Below, one piece after another: positions 36,462 through 45,753 of a DNA stretch of 64,000 bases (position 1 is the stretch's first letter; each line of letters begins with the position of its first letter). Where the stretch lies: contig NZ_CP095187.1 of the NCBI RefSeq assembly GCF_022965755.1, positions 248,001 to 312,000 of the forward strand. The letters are read 5' to 3'. The DNA is from Pseudoxanthomonas sp. F37 (GTDB lineage Bacteria > Pseudomonadota > Gammaproteobacteria > Xanthomonadales > Xanthomonadaceae). The notes beneath the pieces are model-generated. The model had not been told where the DNA came from. It made no database searches and saw nothing but the letters and a program-made list of their open reading frames with translations. Position numbers and translations under genes: made by a program.

Positions 36462-37610
36462 TCACGGGCCCGAAGCGCCGCGCTCGCCCGTATCGCCCGA
36501 GGCGCCCGCCTCGTCGTCAGGCATCCACGCGGATGACGGGTGCCGGCCGGGGACCGGCAAGCCCTCGGGCCATGCGAGCCAGGCGGCAGGACCGGAGGCG
36601 CGGATGGTCAGGCCGTTCCAGGACTCTTCGGTGATGGGGGGCAGTTTCCAGAAGCCCGGCTTCGGGAGCGCCTGCAAGTCCTGGGCGTAGAGGCGCGGCA
36701 GCAGGCTCGCGGCGGCATCCGCATTCGCCTGGACGGCGCGATGGAGGGCCGCGCAGTCCTCGGCCACCCAGGTGCGTGCGCGCTCGATGGCGGCATGCGG
36801 CAACGACCACTCGGGCGACCGTGCCTGCTTTAGGAGATCCTGGTGCGCACGATAGCGGGTCACCACTTCGCGTCGGGCGCTGCGGTCGCCACGGTTCGCG
36901 GCATCGACCAATGCATCGCCACCGCTGGCGGCCCAGCGGGCGTTGGTTTCCTTCACCAGGCGATCGATGTCCTCCGGCGTCTTGTCGGCCAGGGGTGCGG
37001 CGGGGCTTGCCACGGTGATCTGGCCGTCCCAGCTGACCCGCGAATCCTTCTTACCCTCGCCTTGAGGCGCATACATCACCTGCACCGTGGTCAGCAGATA
37101 CTCCAGGTCGGGCGTGAGCGCATAGCTGATCAGCAGCATGTGGCGCTCGTCCTTCGCGGACACCACGTCATCCAGGGTCTTGCCGGTGGCCAGCACCTGC
37201 CGGGCCACGGCAGGCTGCGCCGCGCCCTGGGCCACGGGCTGGAGTGCATCCATGAACACGGTGCTGCCATCGAGCAGGCAGGACTGGGTCCGGAGCAGAT
37301 CGTAGGCAGGCTGTATGGTTTCGCGCGCCTCCTTCAGACGCTGGTGCTCGATACCCGCCACCACCAGGCCGCCGATCAGATTGCCCGCAAGCAGGGGGCC
37401 GGCGGGAATCGTGTTGGAGACTACCTGGGGGACGCCCGCCGGCCCGACGTAGGGCACCTGCATGCGCACGCGGTCGTTCAGCACCACCAGGTGCAGGGGC
37501 GCCCCGTGCAGGACGTCGCCTGGCGGCGGTGTCCGCTCGGCGGCGAGGACGTTGGATGGAAGGGCGCACGACAAGAGCGCCGCCAGGCAGCAGCGAGACA
37601 GGAACGACAT
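36462..37610 (-). CDS. Secreted protein of unknown function (382 aa)
   Basis: A signal peptide (CLAALLSCALPSNVLA) leads a soluble protein with no recognised domain. A short hydrophobic Gly-rich stretch (GPLLAGNLIGGLVVAG, about residues 70-90) occurs early. The middle has a run of long helices (RYRAHQDLLKQARSPEW), and the acidic Gly-rich tail is GASGDTGERG. Cysteines are few. The start at 37610 is set by the signal peptide; the frame runs 22 codons further. It lies upstream of ttcA on the same strand with a 44-base gap. Confidence 0.65.
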   Translation of the reverse strand: MSFLSRCCLAALLSCALPSNVLAAERTPPPGDVLHGAPLHLVVLNDRVRMQVPYVGPAGVPQVVSNTIPAGPLLAGNLIGGLVVAGIEHQRLKEARETIQPAYDLLRTQSCLLDGSTVFMDALQPVAQGAAQPAVARQVLATGKTLDDVVSAKDERHMLLISYALTPDLEYLLTTVQVMYAPQGEGKKDSRVSWDGQITVASPAAPLADKTPEDIDRLVKETNARWAASGGDALVDAANRGDRSARREVVTRYRAHQDLLKQARSPEWSLPHAAIERARTWVAEDCAALHRAVQANADAAASLLPRLYAQDLQALPKPGFWKLPPITEESWNGLTIRASGPAAWLAWPEGLPVPGRHPSSAWMPDDEAGASGDTGERGASGP

Positions 37611-37704
37611 CGATTTCCCCAGGATGGATGACGCCGGTCCCTCGCCGGCACGCGATCGTAGCATTCGTGGTGCCACCTACGCGGCGACGGTGTACGCTCG
37701 CCGG

Positions 37705-37911
37705 GTGGACGCCAGCGACCCTGCCGACATCGCCGAGAAGATTGCCGCGCTGCGGCTGGAGCACCGCGACCTGGACGCGGCGATCGCACGCCTGGCAGGC
37801 GACACCGAGGCCGACGAACTGGCGGTCAAGCGCCTGAAGAAGCGCAAGCTGTGGCTGAAGGACTGCATCGCGCGGCTGGAAAGCGCGCTGATCCCGGACG
37901 AGCCCGCCTGA
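37705..37911 (+). CDS. YdcH/DUF465-type small coiled-coil protein
   Basis: Product of 68 aa from a GTG start (VDASDPADIAEKIAALRLEH). HRDLDAAIARL and the basic RLKKRKLWLKDCIARLE match the YdcH family (PF04325): short, helical and of unknown role. The GTG is preferred because TACGCT, a -10-like hexamer, ends 6 bases before it (37693-37698), again the leaderless arrangement. It is divergent from the 382-aa secreted protein gene. Confidence 0.7.
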   Translation: MDASDPADIAEKIAALRLEHRDLDAAIARLAGDTEADELAVKRLKKRKLWLKDCIARLESALIPDEPA

Positions 37912-37956
37912 TCGATCCCCCCGGGGGTCCGATGTCAGGCCGCGCTCGACCGAATC

Positions 37957-37971
37957 TGACGTGGGGCGTCA
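37957..37971. promoter_or_regulatory. Inverted repeat, possible enhancer for the sigma-54 promoter
   Basis: TGACG-TGGGG-CGTCA is a perfect 5-bp dyad about 109 bases upstream of the -24 element at 38080, the usual distance for an enhancer-binding protein site. No regulator gene is adjacent. Confidence 0.35.
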
Positions 37972-38079
37972 CCCACTGCCGGCGCAGTCCTGGCCCGGCC
38001 CGGTCGGCGATCGAGTCAAGTCCCTGAAACATCCGGCGCTGGCTGCCCCTGCCCGCGCCCGGAACACGGTCCGGCCAAG

Positions 38080-38096
38080 TTGGCCCGATGCTTGCT
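38080..38096 (+). promoter_or_regulatory. Near-consensus sigma-54 (-24/-12) promoter
   Basis: TTGGCCCGATGCTTGCT matches the sigma-54 consensus YTGGCACG-N4-TTGCW at all but one fixed position, and both the GG and GC doublets are present with correct spacing. It points at the gene starting at 38210, leaving a leader of about 100 bases that also contains the palindrome GGGGATTTCCCC (38111-38122). Confidence 0.7.
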
Positions 38097-38209
38097 TCAG
38101 TCCCGGGTGTGGGGATTTCCCCTACGACCCGACCGCATGCCGTCCTGCCGGCGCCGCGGTCCCCAACGACGAGCCCCGTGCGCTGCGCGCGCCGTGGCGA
38201 GGGAGCGGC

Positions 38210-38929
38210 ATGCAGCAGGACAAGCCATTCAACCACCGCCTGGAGCCGCGCCTGCGGGACGCGCTGGCGGCCACGGGCCTGGCGGAGGAGGCGACGGCGG
38301 GCATGGGGCTGCGCACGCGGCGCATCGCGCCCGGCGACCCGCTGGGCGACGTGCCGCGCCTGCGCCGCGAAGTGTATTTCCACGAACAGGGCCAGTTCGG
38401 CGACCGCAGCAAGCGCGTCGCCGATGGACTGGATGCCTGCGGCACCACCCTGGCGGTGGAGAAGGGCGCGCAGGCGATCGCCACGCTGCGCCTGCACGAT
38501 TTCTCGCCGCTGGCGGTGCAGGTGGAGTACGGCAGCCTGTTCCAGGTCGATGCGTTCGCGCGCACTTGGCCGCTGTCGCAGGTGGCGGTGGGCACGCGGT
38601 TCGCGGTGCAGGCCGACCAGCGCAGCAAGCCGGTCGTGGACCGGTTGTTGGAGGAAGCCTACCGCTGGGCGCAGGAGTCGCGCATCCAGTTCTGCCTGTT
38701 GGCGTGCGAGCCGTTCCTGCACGGCGTGTTCGAGCACTACGGCTTCCGCGAGTACCTGCCGCCGGCGATCCTGCCCGGCGGCGTGGACCTGCTGCGCATG
38801 GTGCTGGTGCTGGACGACGAGCCGCACCTGTCCGAGTGCGGCTCGCCCCTGCTGCGCCTGGTCCGCGACCCGGCGCGCGCGATGCCCGCCAAGGCGTGGC
38901 TGACGCGCAGCTTCAACGTGGCCGGCTGA
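38210..38929 (+). CDS. GNAT-fold acyltransferase, FeeM/autoinducer-synthase-like
   Basis: Product of 239 aa. VPRLRREVYFHEQGQFGDR resembles the early RxxVYxxE-x-G motif of N-acyl amino-acid and acyl-homoserine-lactone-type synthases, and LAVEKGAQAIATLRLHD resembles their following beta-strand. RFAVQADQRSKPVVDRLLEEAYRWAQ is in the acyl-CoA/ACP-loop position and ACEPFLHGVFEHYGFREY closes the GNAT fold. I infer transfer of an acyl chain to an amine, but the substrate is unknown. Start 38210 has a good ribosome site (GAGGGAG). It stands behind a sigma-54 promoter and converges with plsB, 3 bases apart. Confidence 0.72.
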   Translation: MQQDKPFNHRLEPRLRDALAATGLAEEATAGMGLRTRRIAPGDPLGDVPRLRREVYFHEQGQFGDRSKRVADGLDACGTTLAVEKGAQAIATLRLHDFSPLAVQVEYGSLFQVDAFARTWPLSQVAVGTRFAVQADQRSKPVVDRLLEEAYRWAQESRIQFCLLACEPFLHGVFEHYGFREYLPPAILPGGVDLLRMVLVLDDEPHLSECGSPLLRLVRDPARAMPAKAWLTRSFNVAG

Positions 38930-38932
38930 GGC

Positions 38933-41611
38933 TCAGTCCTGCGCAGGCGGGAGTTCCGCCGGGCGCGCGGCTTCCGGACTGACCTTCTCGATGGTGTGGC
39001 GCAGCTCCCGCCCCAGGATGGCCTTGGCGTCGCGCGCCCAGGCGTCCAGGCGTTCGTCGAACACCAGCTTGCTGTTCTCGTCGGGCCAGACCAGCCTCAG
39101 CTCGCGCAGCTTCTGGATGAAGCCGCGGAACAGCGTCTTGTCGAAGAACTCCGGCGCCGCCGGCGCGTACAGCAGGCTGAGCCGCTGCGCGGCCTGCTGG
39201 CACAGGCTCTCCAGTTCCGCGGCGCCCAGCGTGCCGGGCCCGTTCTTCACCAGCACCGAGATGGCGATGTAGTAGCGCTCGAAGGCCTGCTGCAGCGAGT
39301 GGCCGATCGCGCGCAGGCGGAACACTTCGTCGGTCTGTCCCGCGCTGCGCGCCAGGATGCCGCCGTCGTCCTCGTTGACCTGCTGCAGCAGGCCTTCGCG
39401 GACGAACACCTCGATGGTGCGCTCCATGCGCTCGGCGAACTCGTCCTCGCTCCACGGCAGGAACAGCTCGCCCTGCAGGAACGGGTACAGCGTGCGGCCC
39501 AGCCGCAGCACCCCGGCCCGGCTCATCCGGCGGTTGTTCTGGAAGCAGCACGCGATCCACGACGAGGCGGTGAACAGGTGCAGCACGTTGTTGCGGTAGT
39601 AGCTCAGCAGTACCGCGGTGTCGCCGTCCACGCTCAGCACGTCGCCCAGCGGATGCTTGATCCGCTGCAGCATGTTGATCTCCTCGGCGTGGGCGATGAT
39701 GCGCTCGGGCGAATGCGGGGTGACGGTGACGCGGTCGGAGTACGGAAGTTCGGCCAGCAGCGTCTTGGACAGTTCGATCTGCGCGATCAGGTCGGCCTCG
39801 CCCATCGCGTGCTTGGGCGTGGACAGCAGCGCCAGCGCCAGCAGGTTGATCGGGTTCACGTCGGCGGCGCGGTTGATGTTGACCTGGATCTGCTGCGCCA
39901 GCGCATCCACCGTGTCCGACAGCCAGGCGGGCTTCTCTTCCTCGCCCACCGGCTGGCCTCCCCATTCGGGCGCGTGCCTGGCCAGGGCCTCGTTGAGCAG
40001 GATGGGCTCGCCGAAATTCACCACCACCTGCCCGTAGTTCTGCCGCAGCACCTTGGGGATGCCCCACAGCACGGCCCAGATGGATTCCTTCTCCTTCGGG
40101 CGGCCGCTGAGTTCGTCCAGGTAGCTGGTGCCTTCCAGCAGCTTTTCGTAGCCGATGTACACCGGCTGGAACAGCACCGGCTTGCGCGGCTGGCGCAGGA
40201 AGGCGCGCACCGTCATCGAGATCATGCCGCCCTTGGGCGGCAGCAGCCGGCCGGTGCGCGAGCGCCCGCCCTCGATGAAGTACTCCAGCGAGTAGCCGCC
40301 GGACACCAGCTGCGCCACGTACTCGGTGAAGACCGCCGAATACAGCGGGTTGCCGCGGAAGCTGCGGCGCATGAAGAACGCGCCGCCCTTGCGCAGCAGC
40401 GTGCCCACCACCGGCAGGTTCAGGTTGATGCCCGCGGCGATGTGCGGGGGCACGATGCCGCGCTCGTACAGCAGGTAGGACAGCAGCAGGTAGTCCATGT
40501 GGCTGCGGTGGCAGGGCACGTAGACGACTTCGTGGCCGGGCGCGGCGTCCTTGAACTTGTCCAGGTGGTGGACCAGCACGCCGTCGTAGATCTGGTTCCA
40601 CACATGGCTCAGCAGGAAGCTGGCCGAGCGCACCACCGGGTTGGAATAGTCGGCGGCGATTTCCCAGGCGTAGGCGTGCGCCTTCTTCCAGGCATCCTCG
40701 GGCTTGGACTTGTCGCGCCTGGCCTGCTCGCCGATGGCTTCCTTCACCGGCTCGGCGGCCAGCACCTGGTCCACCAGCAGCCGGCGCGTGGACAGGTCGG
40801 GGCCGATGATGGCTTCGCGGATGCGGTGGAAGTGCGTGCGCAGCACCCGCGACAGCTTGCGGACGGTGCGTTCGGGTTCCAGCCCTTCATCGACCGTGTC
40901 GCGCAGCGAGACCGGCGGCGCGAAGCGCACGATGGTGCCGCGGCCGTTGAGCAGGATGGCCAGCAGGCGGCGGAAACGGCCGACGATGGCCCAGTTTTCC
41001 GAGAACAGCACCGAGAACCAGCCGCTCTGCTTGTCCGGCGCGCGGCCGACGAAGATCGACACGGGCACCAGCTGCACGTCCAGGTCCGGTTGCGCGCGAT
41101 GGGCCTGCAACAGCTTGGCGAGGGAGCCCGAATGCGTCTTGGCGCTGACCTGGTCGGGGATCAGCGTGCTGGCGTTGCGGCGCGACAGCGCCACGTAGGC
41201 GCGCTTGCGGCCCAGCGGATTGCCGCCGACCGGCACCGGTACCAGCGGCGAGGGCAGGCCGGCGTCGCGGCAGGCGCGATCGAGGATCAGCGCGTTGGAC
41301 AGGCCATAGTCCTCCAGCACGTAGCAGACCGGTCGGCCGTCCAGCAGGCCGACCGGCGCCTCGGGTTCGATGTTCAGCGCCAGCCACGGATCGGCGACGC
41401 GGCCGAGCAGGCGCGCCCACAGCGGCCGCTTGGCCTGGCGGGTGGTCGGCGGCGGGGCCATCGGGACGCCGGCGGCAGGCGCGGCGTGGTCGTGGCCGGC
41501 CGCCGGGTCCGGCGCCGCCTCGGGCGCGGGCGCATCCGTCGTCGCGGGCTTCTGCGCCGGCGACGGGGGTTTCGGGGCGTCCGGGAACGGCAGGGAATTC
41601 TGTTCAGGCAT
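38933..41611 (-). CDS. plsB: Glycerol-3-phosphate 1-O-acyltransferase PlsB
   Basis: First acylation of phospholipid synthesis at the inner membrane. The product is 892 aa from MPEQNSL (895 aa from 41620), longer than the 807 aa of Escherichia coli because of an N-terminal Pro/Ala linker of about 60 residues. The acyltransferase blocks are clear: PCHRSHMDYLL (HX4D at residues 368-373), GGAFFMRRSFRGNPLY, EYFIEGGRSRTGRLLPPK and LFQPVYIGYEKL. It converges with the sigma-54-linked acyltransferase-like gene. Confidence 0.95.
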   Translation of the reverse strand: MPEQNSLPFPDAPKPPSPAQKPATTDAPAPEAAPDPAAGHDHAAPAAGVPMAPPPTTRQAKRPLWARLLGRVADPWLALNIEPEAPVGLLDGRPVCYVLEDYGLSNALILDRACRDAGLPSPLVPVPVGGNPLGRKRAYVALSRRNASTLIPDQVSAKTHSGSLAKLLQAHRAQPDLDVQLVPVSIFVGRAPDKQSGWFSVLFSENWAIVGRFRRLLAILLNGRGTIVRFAPPVSLRDTVDEGLEPERTVRKLSRVLRTHFHRIREAIIGPDLSTRRLLVDQVLAAEPVKEAIGEQARRDKSKPEDAWKKAHAYAWEIAADYSNPVVRSASFLLSHVWNQIYDGVLVHHLDKFKDAAPGHEVVYVPCHRSHMDYLLLSYLLYERGIVPPHIAAGINLNLPVVGTLLRKGGAFFMRRSFRGNPLYSAVFTEYVAQLVSGGYSLEYFIEGGRSRTGRLLPPKGGMISMTVRAFLRQPRKPVLFQPVYIGYEKLLEGTSYLDELSGRPKEKESIWAVLWGIPKVLRQNYGQVVVNFGEPILLNEALARHAPEWGGQPVGEEEKPAWLSDTVDALAQQIQVNINRAADVNPINLLALALLSTPKHAMGEADLIAQIELSKTLLAELPYSDRVTVTPHSPERIIAHAEEINMLQRIKHPLGDVLSVDGDTAVLLSYYRNNVLHLFTASSWIACCFQNNRRMSRAGVLRLGRTLYPFLQGELFLPWSEDEFAERMERTIEVFVREGLLQQVNEDDGGILARSAGQTDEVFRLRAIGHSLQQAFERYYIAISVLVKNGPGTLGAAELESLCQQAAQRLSLLYAPAAPEFFDKTLFRGFIQKLRELRLVWPDENSKLVFDERLDAWARDAKAILGRELRHTIEKVSPEAARPAELPPAQD

Positions 41612-41737
41612 CGCCCGCATTATGGCCCACGCCCGTGGCTGGCTGGAAAGCCGCCGCAGCGCGTGGCGCGCGCTGCGGGTGCGTTGCGGTCGCCTCCGGG
41701 GGGGCGGCAGCGGCGCACGTGGCTGAAACGCGGGGTG

Positions 41738-42112
41738 TCAGCGCCCCCGGTAGGGTTCGCAGCCCACGCCGTCGCCGTCGCGGTCCAGATGGGGGCCATA
41801 GCCCGGATCGCCCCGTCGTACCGGCGCCGCACCCCGGGCGCGGGCTTGGTCGCAGTTGCGGAAGGCCCGCGTGGGCGCCGTCTCGCGCATGGGCACCGGC
41901 GTGGCAGGGGTGCGTCCAGGCGGGGGCAGGGGCGCGACGGGGGCGGCGCTGGCCGGTGCGGCGCTTCGATGGCAGTGGTACTGGCCCGTCTTCCGGTTCG
42001 TATGGCAGCCGTGCCGGTCCAGGCCACCGGGGTGCGCGTGCGTGACGGCCGCGCAGGCGAGCAGCCCCGCGAGCGCGAAGGACGCCCACGCGGCCTGTGC
42101 CGGGCCCCTCAT
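41738..42112 (-). CDS. Secreted YHYH and Excalibur calcium-binding-type protein
   Basis: Product of 124 aa with a signal peptide (ALAGLLACAAVTHA). The mature N-terminus has HPGGLDRHGCHTNRKTGQYHC, a His/Cys motif common in small secreted nuclease-associated proteins. After a Pro/Ala linker, the Excalibur domain FRNCDQARARG...LDRDGDGVGCEPYRGR carries a DxDxDG calcium loop. It overlaps the start of the lipoprotein gene stop region by 4 bases (ATGA at 42109-42112), so the two are co-translated. Confidence 0.8.
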   Translation of the reverse strand: MRGPAQAAWASFALAGLLACAAVTHAHPGGLDRHGCHTNRKTGQYHCHRSAAPASAAPVAPLPPPGRTPATPVPMRETAPTRAFRNCDQARARGAAPVRRGDPGYGPHLDRDGDGVGCEPYRGR

Positions 42113-43041
42113 GGCGGGGGCGGGGTTTCGGTTTCGGGCGGCGGTGGCGGCGGGGTGCCCGGCGCGGCCGTCACCGCCGCCAGCACGGCATCGGCGTGCC
42201 TGAGATAGTCGCTGAGGTACCACCGGCCCTCGCGCCGGGTCAGGCTGACCACGGTGTCGATCTCGCGCTCGCCCAGCGGATAGTGGATGCGCACGGTGGC
42301 GGCGTCGCCCTTCTGGTCCACCAGGCCCGTGCGCAGGTCGGCGAACGTGGTGTCCAGGGGCAGGCCATAGCGCGCGAACGTCGCCTTCGCCTCGATGAAG
42401 AACGGCGTCAGCCGGCGCAGGCTGGCGGTCATGCCGGCCTCGCTGAGAGCCTGCTCGGTGGTCAGCCCGCTGCGGCGCGCGGCGGGCGCCAGCCGCATCA
42501 GTGTGGTGCGCGCCAGGGCGGGATCGCCAAGCGGGGCCTGCTGGGCCCACTCGCCCAGCGCCGCGATCACCTGTGCATAGTGGTCGCGCTCTTCCTGGGT
42601 GTAGTTGCCCTCGTTCTTCACGTACTGCACGCCGAACAGGCCCAGCGTGCGCGCGGCTTCCTTCAGGTCGCGGTCCTGGCGCGCGAACTGGCGGTCGAAG
42701 CTGCGCTGCAGGGTCTTTTCCGCATCGGGCGCGGACAGCGCGGCGAGCATCGGCACCAGCTTGTCGTCCAGCGGCAGTTCGGTCAGCGGCCAGCGGCTCT
42801 GCCCGGCGCGCCATGCCGCCTCCAGCCGCGCATGCGTGGCGGGCGGCACGGCATCGCGGGCGAAGCCTTCCAGGTCGTTGCGCTGCAGGTGGGTGGCCAA
42901 CTGGCGCACGGCCGCCGCGGGCTCGCTGGCGGCGCCAGCGAGCTCCTCGGGCTCGCGCTTCTTGCAGGCGGCCATCAGCACGAGCGGCAGCACGAGGGCG
43001 GCCAGCACGCGTACGGCGGACGCAGAGGGCTTCGGCTTCAT
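42109..43041 (-). CDS. Predicted lipoprotein of unknown function
   Basis: Product of 310 aa. The signal ends MAACKKRE, giving a lipobox with the lipid Cys near residue 26. The body is mostly alpha-helical with an NTF2-like last third (AATVRIHYPLGEREIDTVVSLTRREGRWYLSDYLRH) and a Pro tail. No enzyme motif is visible. The start MKPKPSAS precedes the signal. Translation is coupled to the Excalibur protein. Confidence 0.72.
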   Translation of the reverse strand: MKPKPSASAVRVLAALVLPLVLMAACKKREPEELAGAASEPAAAVRQLATHLQRNDLEGFARDAVPPATHARLEAAWRAGQSRWPLTELPLDDKLVPMLAALSAPDAEKTLQRSFDRQFARQDRDLKEAARTLGLFGVQYVKNEGNYTQEERDHYAQVIAALGEWAQQAPLGDPALARTTLMRLAPAARRSGLTTEQALSEAGMTASLRRLTPFFIEAKATFARYGLPLDTTFADLRTGLVDQKGDAATVRIHYPLGEREIDTVVSLTRREGRWYLSDYLRHADAVLAAVTAAPGTPPPPPPETETPPPP

Positions 43042-43182
43042 CCAGTGACTCCCCAGTCGCCCCGCATCTTCGCGGCCGGCGCGGGGAGCGGCAAGCATGG
43101 ACGTCGCAGTTGGGAAGCGAAGGCGGGGGCGGGCAACGGCAGCGATCGTTCCGACGCCATGGAGGCGACGGCCCGCCGGAAC

Positions 43183-43222
43183 AAAAAAGGGGACCCGGTG
43201 TCTTGCGACGCGTCGGGTCCCC
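43183..43222 (-). terminator. Intrinsic terminator downstream of pyrF
   Basis: On the minus strand GGGGACCCG (complement of 43214-43222) pairs with CGGGTCCCC (complement of 43189-43197) and is followed by TTTTTT. It lies 130 bases after the pyrF stop. The rest of 43042-43351 has no gene: 43042-43182 is the upstream region of the lipoprotein gene, and 43223-43351 is slightly lower in GC with no clear motif. Confidence 0.8.
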
Positions 43223-43351
43223 TGAAATCCGGCCGAAGCCGGAGGACGAAGTGTTGTGGCACATCTCCAGCCCAAGGGCCGGATGCGCACAGCCTACCCG
43301 TGCCCGGATGCTAAGGCAATACCTGAAGTAAATCCATCTAAGCCATTGTTT

Positions 43352-44077
43352 TTATTTGATTGCTTCCGCAATTTCGGCCTGGATGGCTTCGGCCGCCGCC
43401 TTGGGGTCGGCGGCCCGGCTGATGGGCCGCCCCACCACGATCGCATCGGCGCCCAGGGCGAAGGCCTCGGCCACGCCCACCGTGCGCTTCTGGTCGTCGC
43501 CCACCGGCCCTCCCGGGCGGATGCCGGGACAGACGATGGAAAAGCCCGGGCCGGTGGCGGCGCGGATCAGGCCGGCCTCCTGCCCCGAGCAGATCACGCC
43601 GTCGATGCCGGACGCCTGCGCTGCCAGCGCGCGTTGAACGACGATCTCGGCCGGTTCGCCGCTGTTGATGCCCATTGCCCGCAGATCGGCGCCATCCATC
43701 GAGGTCAGCACGGTCACCGCCAGCAGCCGCAGGTCGCCGCTGCGCGCGGCCGCGGCCGCTTCCATCATCCCGGCATGCCAGCCATGGACGGTCGCGTAGG
43801 TCACCGGCCAGCGCGACAGGCCGCGGATCACGCCGGCCACGGTGGCCGGGATGTCGAAGAACTTCAGGTCGACGAAGACGCGCTTGTCGCGCCGGGCGAG
43901 TTCGTCCAGCACGGTGAAGTAATCGCCGCTGGCCAGCAGCTCCATGCCGATCTTGTAGAACCGCACCGCATCGCCCAACCGGTCGACCCACGCCAACGCG
44001 TCGGTGCCGGAGGGAGCGTCCAGCGCGAAGATCAGGCGCTCGCGCGCGGTCAGCGCAACGGGGCCGGCGCCGCTCAC
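43352..44077 (-). CDS. pyrF: Orotidine 5'-phosphate decarboxylase PyrF
   Basis: Makes UMP from OMP. The product is 241 aa. [10 protein letters not shown], the catalytic [14 protein letters not shown] (Lys-Asp network), TSMDG and [12 protein letters not shown] are diagnostic. A GTG start at 44077 overlaps the stop of the acid phosphatase by 4 bases (GTGA) and gives the [16 protein letters not shown]-terminus; no ATG is nearby. An intrinsic terminator follows. Confidence 0.94.
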   Translation of the reverse strand: MSGAGPVALTARERLIFALDAPSGTDALAWVDRLGDAVRFYKIGMELLASGDYFTVLDELARRDKRVFVDLKFFDIPATVAGVIRGLSRWPVTYATVHGWHAGMMEAAAAARSGDLRLLAVTVLTSMDGADLRAMGINSGEPAEIVVQRALAAQASGIDGVICSGQEAGLIRAATGPGFSIVCPGIRPGGPVGDDQKRTVGVAEAFALGADAIVVGRPISRAADPKAAAEAIQAEIAEAIK

Positions 44078-44982
44078 GGCGCGTAGTCCAGCGCGTCGCG
44101 CTTGGCCTGGGTGCGGGCAGCGGCGGGCTGATCCCAGGCGTTGTTGAACAGGGCCGGTTCCCACGAGCCGTAGGTGGGGTTGGGCAGCATCCACCAGCGC
44201 TCGCCGAACCAGTCGTCGTATTCGTCGAACAGGGCCTGGCGGCCCTCGCGGGTATTGGCCACCACTTCGGTGAAGTCGCCGATCTGGTCGCCGAACTGCA
44301 TCAGCACGCGGTATTTCTGCCCGGCCAGGCGGCGACGGCAGTTCTTCTCGCTGCCGTTCTGCTCGCAGCCTTCCAGCACCGTGCCCAGACCGAGGAACAC
44401 GCTGTCGTCGGCCACCGGCAGGCCCGCTTCGCGCAGGTTGGCCAGCGTGGCTTCCTTCAGGTGCACGGCGCGGTTGGAGATGTACAGGACGGTCACCCCC
44501 TTCTCGGCGGCGGCCTTGGCGAAATCCACCACGCCCGGCAGCGGCTTGGCCTTCTTCTCGGCCACCCACTGGTCCCAGCTGACCTCGTCGTATTCCTTGC
44601 CGTCGCGGATCAGGCGGGCCTGGTAGGGCGAGTTGTCCAGCACGGTCTCGTCCACGTCCATCACCACGGCAGGCTTCAGTCCCGTGGCGGCGTTGCCGCG
44701 CTCGTCGGGCACCAGTGCATCCCAGTGCTTTTCCTTCAGCGCGGCATCCAGATGGTCGGCGGCGGCCCGGAAGGTCTGGGTGGTGATCGCGCGGTATTCC
44801 ACCGAGGTCTGCACCCAGGCCACCGCGTTGAGATTGTCGTGCGTGCCGGAGGGCTTGGCCTGGGTCGCGGCGGCAGCGGGCGCCGCGGGCGCGGCCGGCG
44901 CCGCCGCGGGTTCGGTGCGCTTGCACGCGGACAGGGTCAGCAACGAAGCCGCCAGGCCGGCGGCGAGCAGGGAAACGCGCAT
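44074..44982 (-). CDS. HAD acid phosphatase lipoprotein, e(P4)-type 5'-nucleotidase
   Basis: Product of 302 aa. The lipobox LSACKR puts Cys20 as the anchor, then comes an Ala/Pro linker. The HAD motifs are [12 protein letters not shown] (two catalytic Asp), LYISNR, and GDQIGDF. The family (PF03767) hydrolyses nucleotide monophosphates and phosphoesters in the periplasm. Coupling to pyrF suggests a pyrimidine-salvage link, which is inference. It is divergent from yceH. Confidence 0.9.
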   Translation of the reverse strand: MRVSLLAAGLAASLLTLSACKRTEPAAAPAAPAAPAAAATQAKPSGTHDNLNAVAWVQTSVEYRAITTQTFRAAADHLDAALKEKHWDALVPDERGNAATGLKPAVVMDVDETVLDNSPYQARLIRDGKEYDEVSWDQWVAEKKAKPLPGVVDFAKAAAEKGVTVLYISNRAVHLKEATLANLREAGLPVADDSVFLGLGTVLEGCEQNGSEKNCRRRLAGQKYRVLMQFGDQIGDFTEVVANTREGRQALFDEYDDWFGERWWMLPNPTYGSWEPALFNNAWDQPAAARTQAKRDALDYAP

Positions 44983-45096
44983 GTGGGATCCGGTCTTCGA
45001 AGTGCCGGAATTCTAGCCGACCGGTGTTACAGCCGTCGTTTGGCGCGGCGATGCATCGGGTTATCCTGCCGGCCCGTTCCTGTTCCCGATGCCTCC

Positions 45097-45750
45097 ATGC
45101 AAGACACCGCGCCCGTCCTGAACGCCGCCGAGGCCCGCCTGCTGGGCTGCCTGATCGAGAAGGAAGCCACCACGCCGGAGACCTATCCGCTGACGGTGAA
45201 CGCCGCGCAGGTCGCGGCCAACCAGAAGACCGCGCGCGAGCCGGTGATGGCGCTGGATCCGGGCGCGGTGAACCATGCGCTGCGGCAGCTGGAACAGAAA
45301 GGGCTGGCCAAGCAGGTGTTCTCTTCGCGCGCCGAGCGCTACGAGCACCGGACCGCGGCGTTCTTCGGCATTCCGCAGCAGCAGGCCGTGCTGCTGGGGC
45401 TGCTGATGCTGCGTGGCGCGCAGACGGTGCACGAACTGCTCGCGCGCAGCGAACGCCTGTTCAAGTTCGCCGACGCCGATGACGTGCGCCACCATCTCGA
45501 CCGCCTGGCCCAGCGCGAACCTGCGCTGGTGGTGCAGATCCCGCGCGGCCCCGGACAGCGCGAAGACCGGTACGCGCACCTGCTCTGCGGCCCGGTGGAT
45601 GTGGCCGCGATCGCGGCGCGCCTGCCGTCCGCACCGCTCGCTGGCGAGCCCGCGCATGCGGACCTCGAAGCGCGCATCGCGGCGCTGGAAGGCGAGGTGG
45701 CCGCGTTGCGCGAACAGGTATCCCGGCTGCTCGCCACGGGTGACGACTGA
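45097..45750 (+). CDS. YceH family (DUF480) winged-helix protein
   Basis: Product of 217 aa. [31 protein letters not shown] and [10 protein letters not shown] are family signatures. Two winged-helix domains are followed by a C-terminal coiled coil ([23 protein letters not shown]). Function unknown. A TATCCT (45062-45067) preceded by TTTGGC after 17 bases is a possible promoter. It converges with the DinB-like gene. Confidence 0.9.
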   Translation: MQDTAPVLNAAEARLLGCLIEKEATTPETYPLTVNAAQVAANQKTAREPVMALDPGAVNHALRQLEQKGLAKQVFSSRAERYEHRTAAFFGIPQQQAVLLGLLMLRGAQTVHELLARSERLFKFADADDVRHHLDRLAQREPALVVQIPRGPGQREDRYAHLLCGPVDVAAIAARLPSAPLAGEPAHADLEARIAALEGEVAALREQVSRLLATGDD

Positions 45751-45753
45751 GCC

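Noticed and set aside
37961..38209. N-terminal extension of the acyltransferase-like gene from an upstream start
   Set aside because: The extension would lie across the sigma-54 promoter and its residues are low-complexity; the ATG at 38210 has a proper ribosome site.
38996..42208. A 1070-codon plus-strand open frame opposite plsB
   Set aside because: A shadow of PlsB; composition and lack of motifs match other antisense frames in the window.
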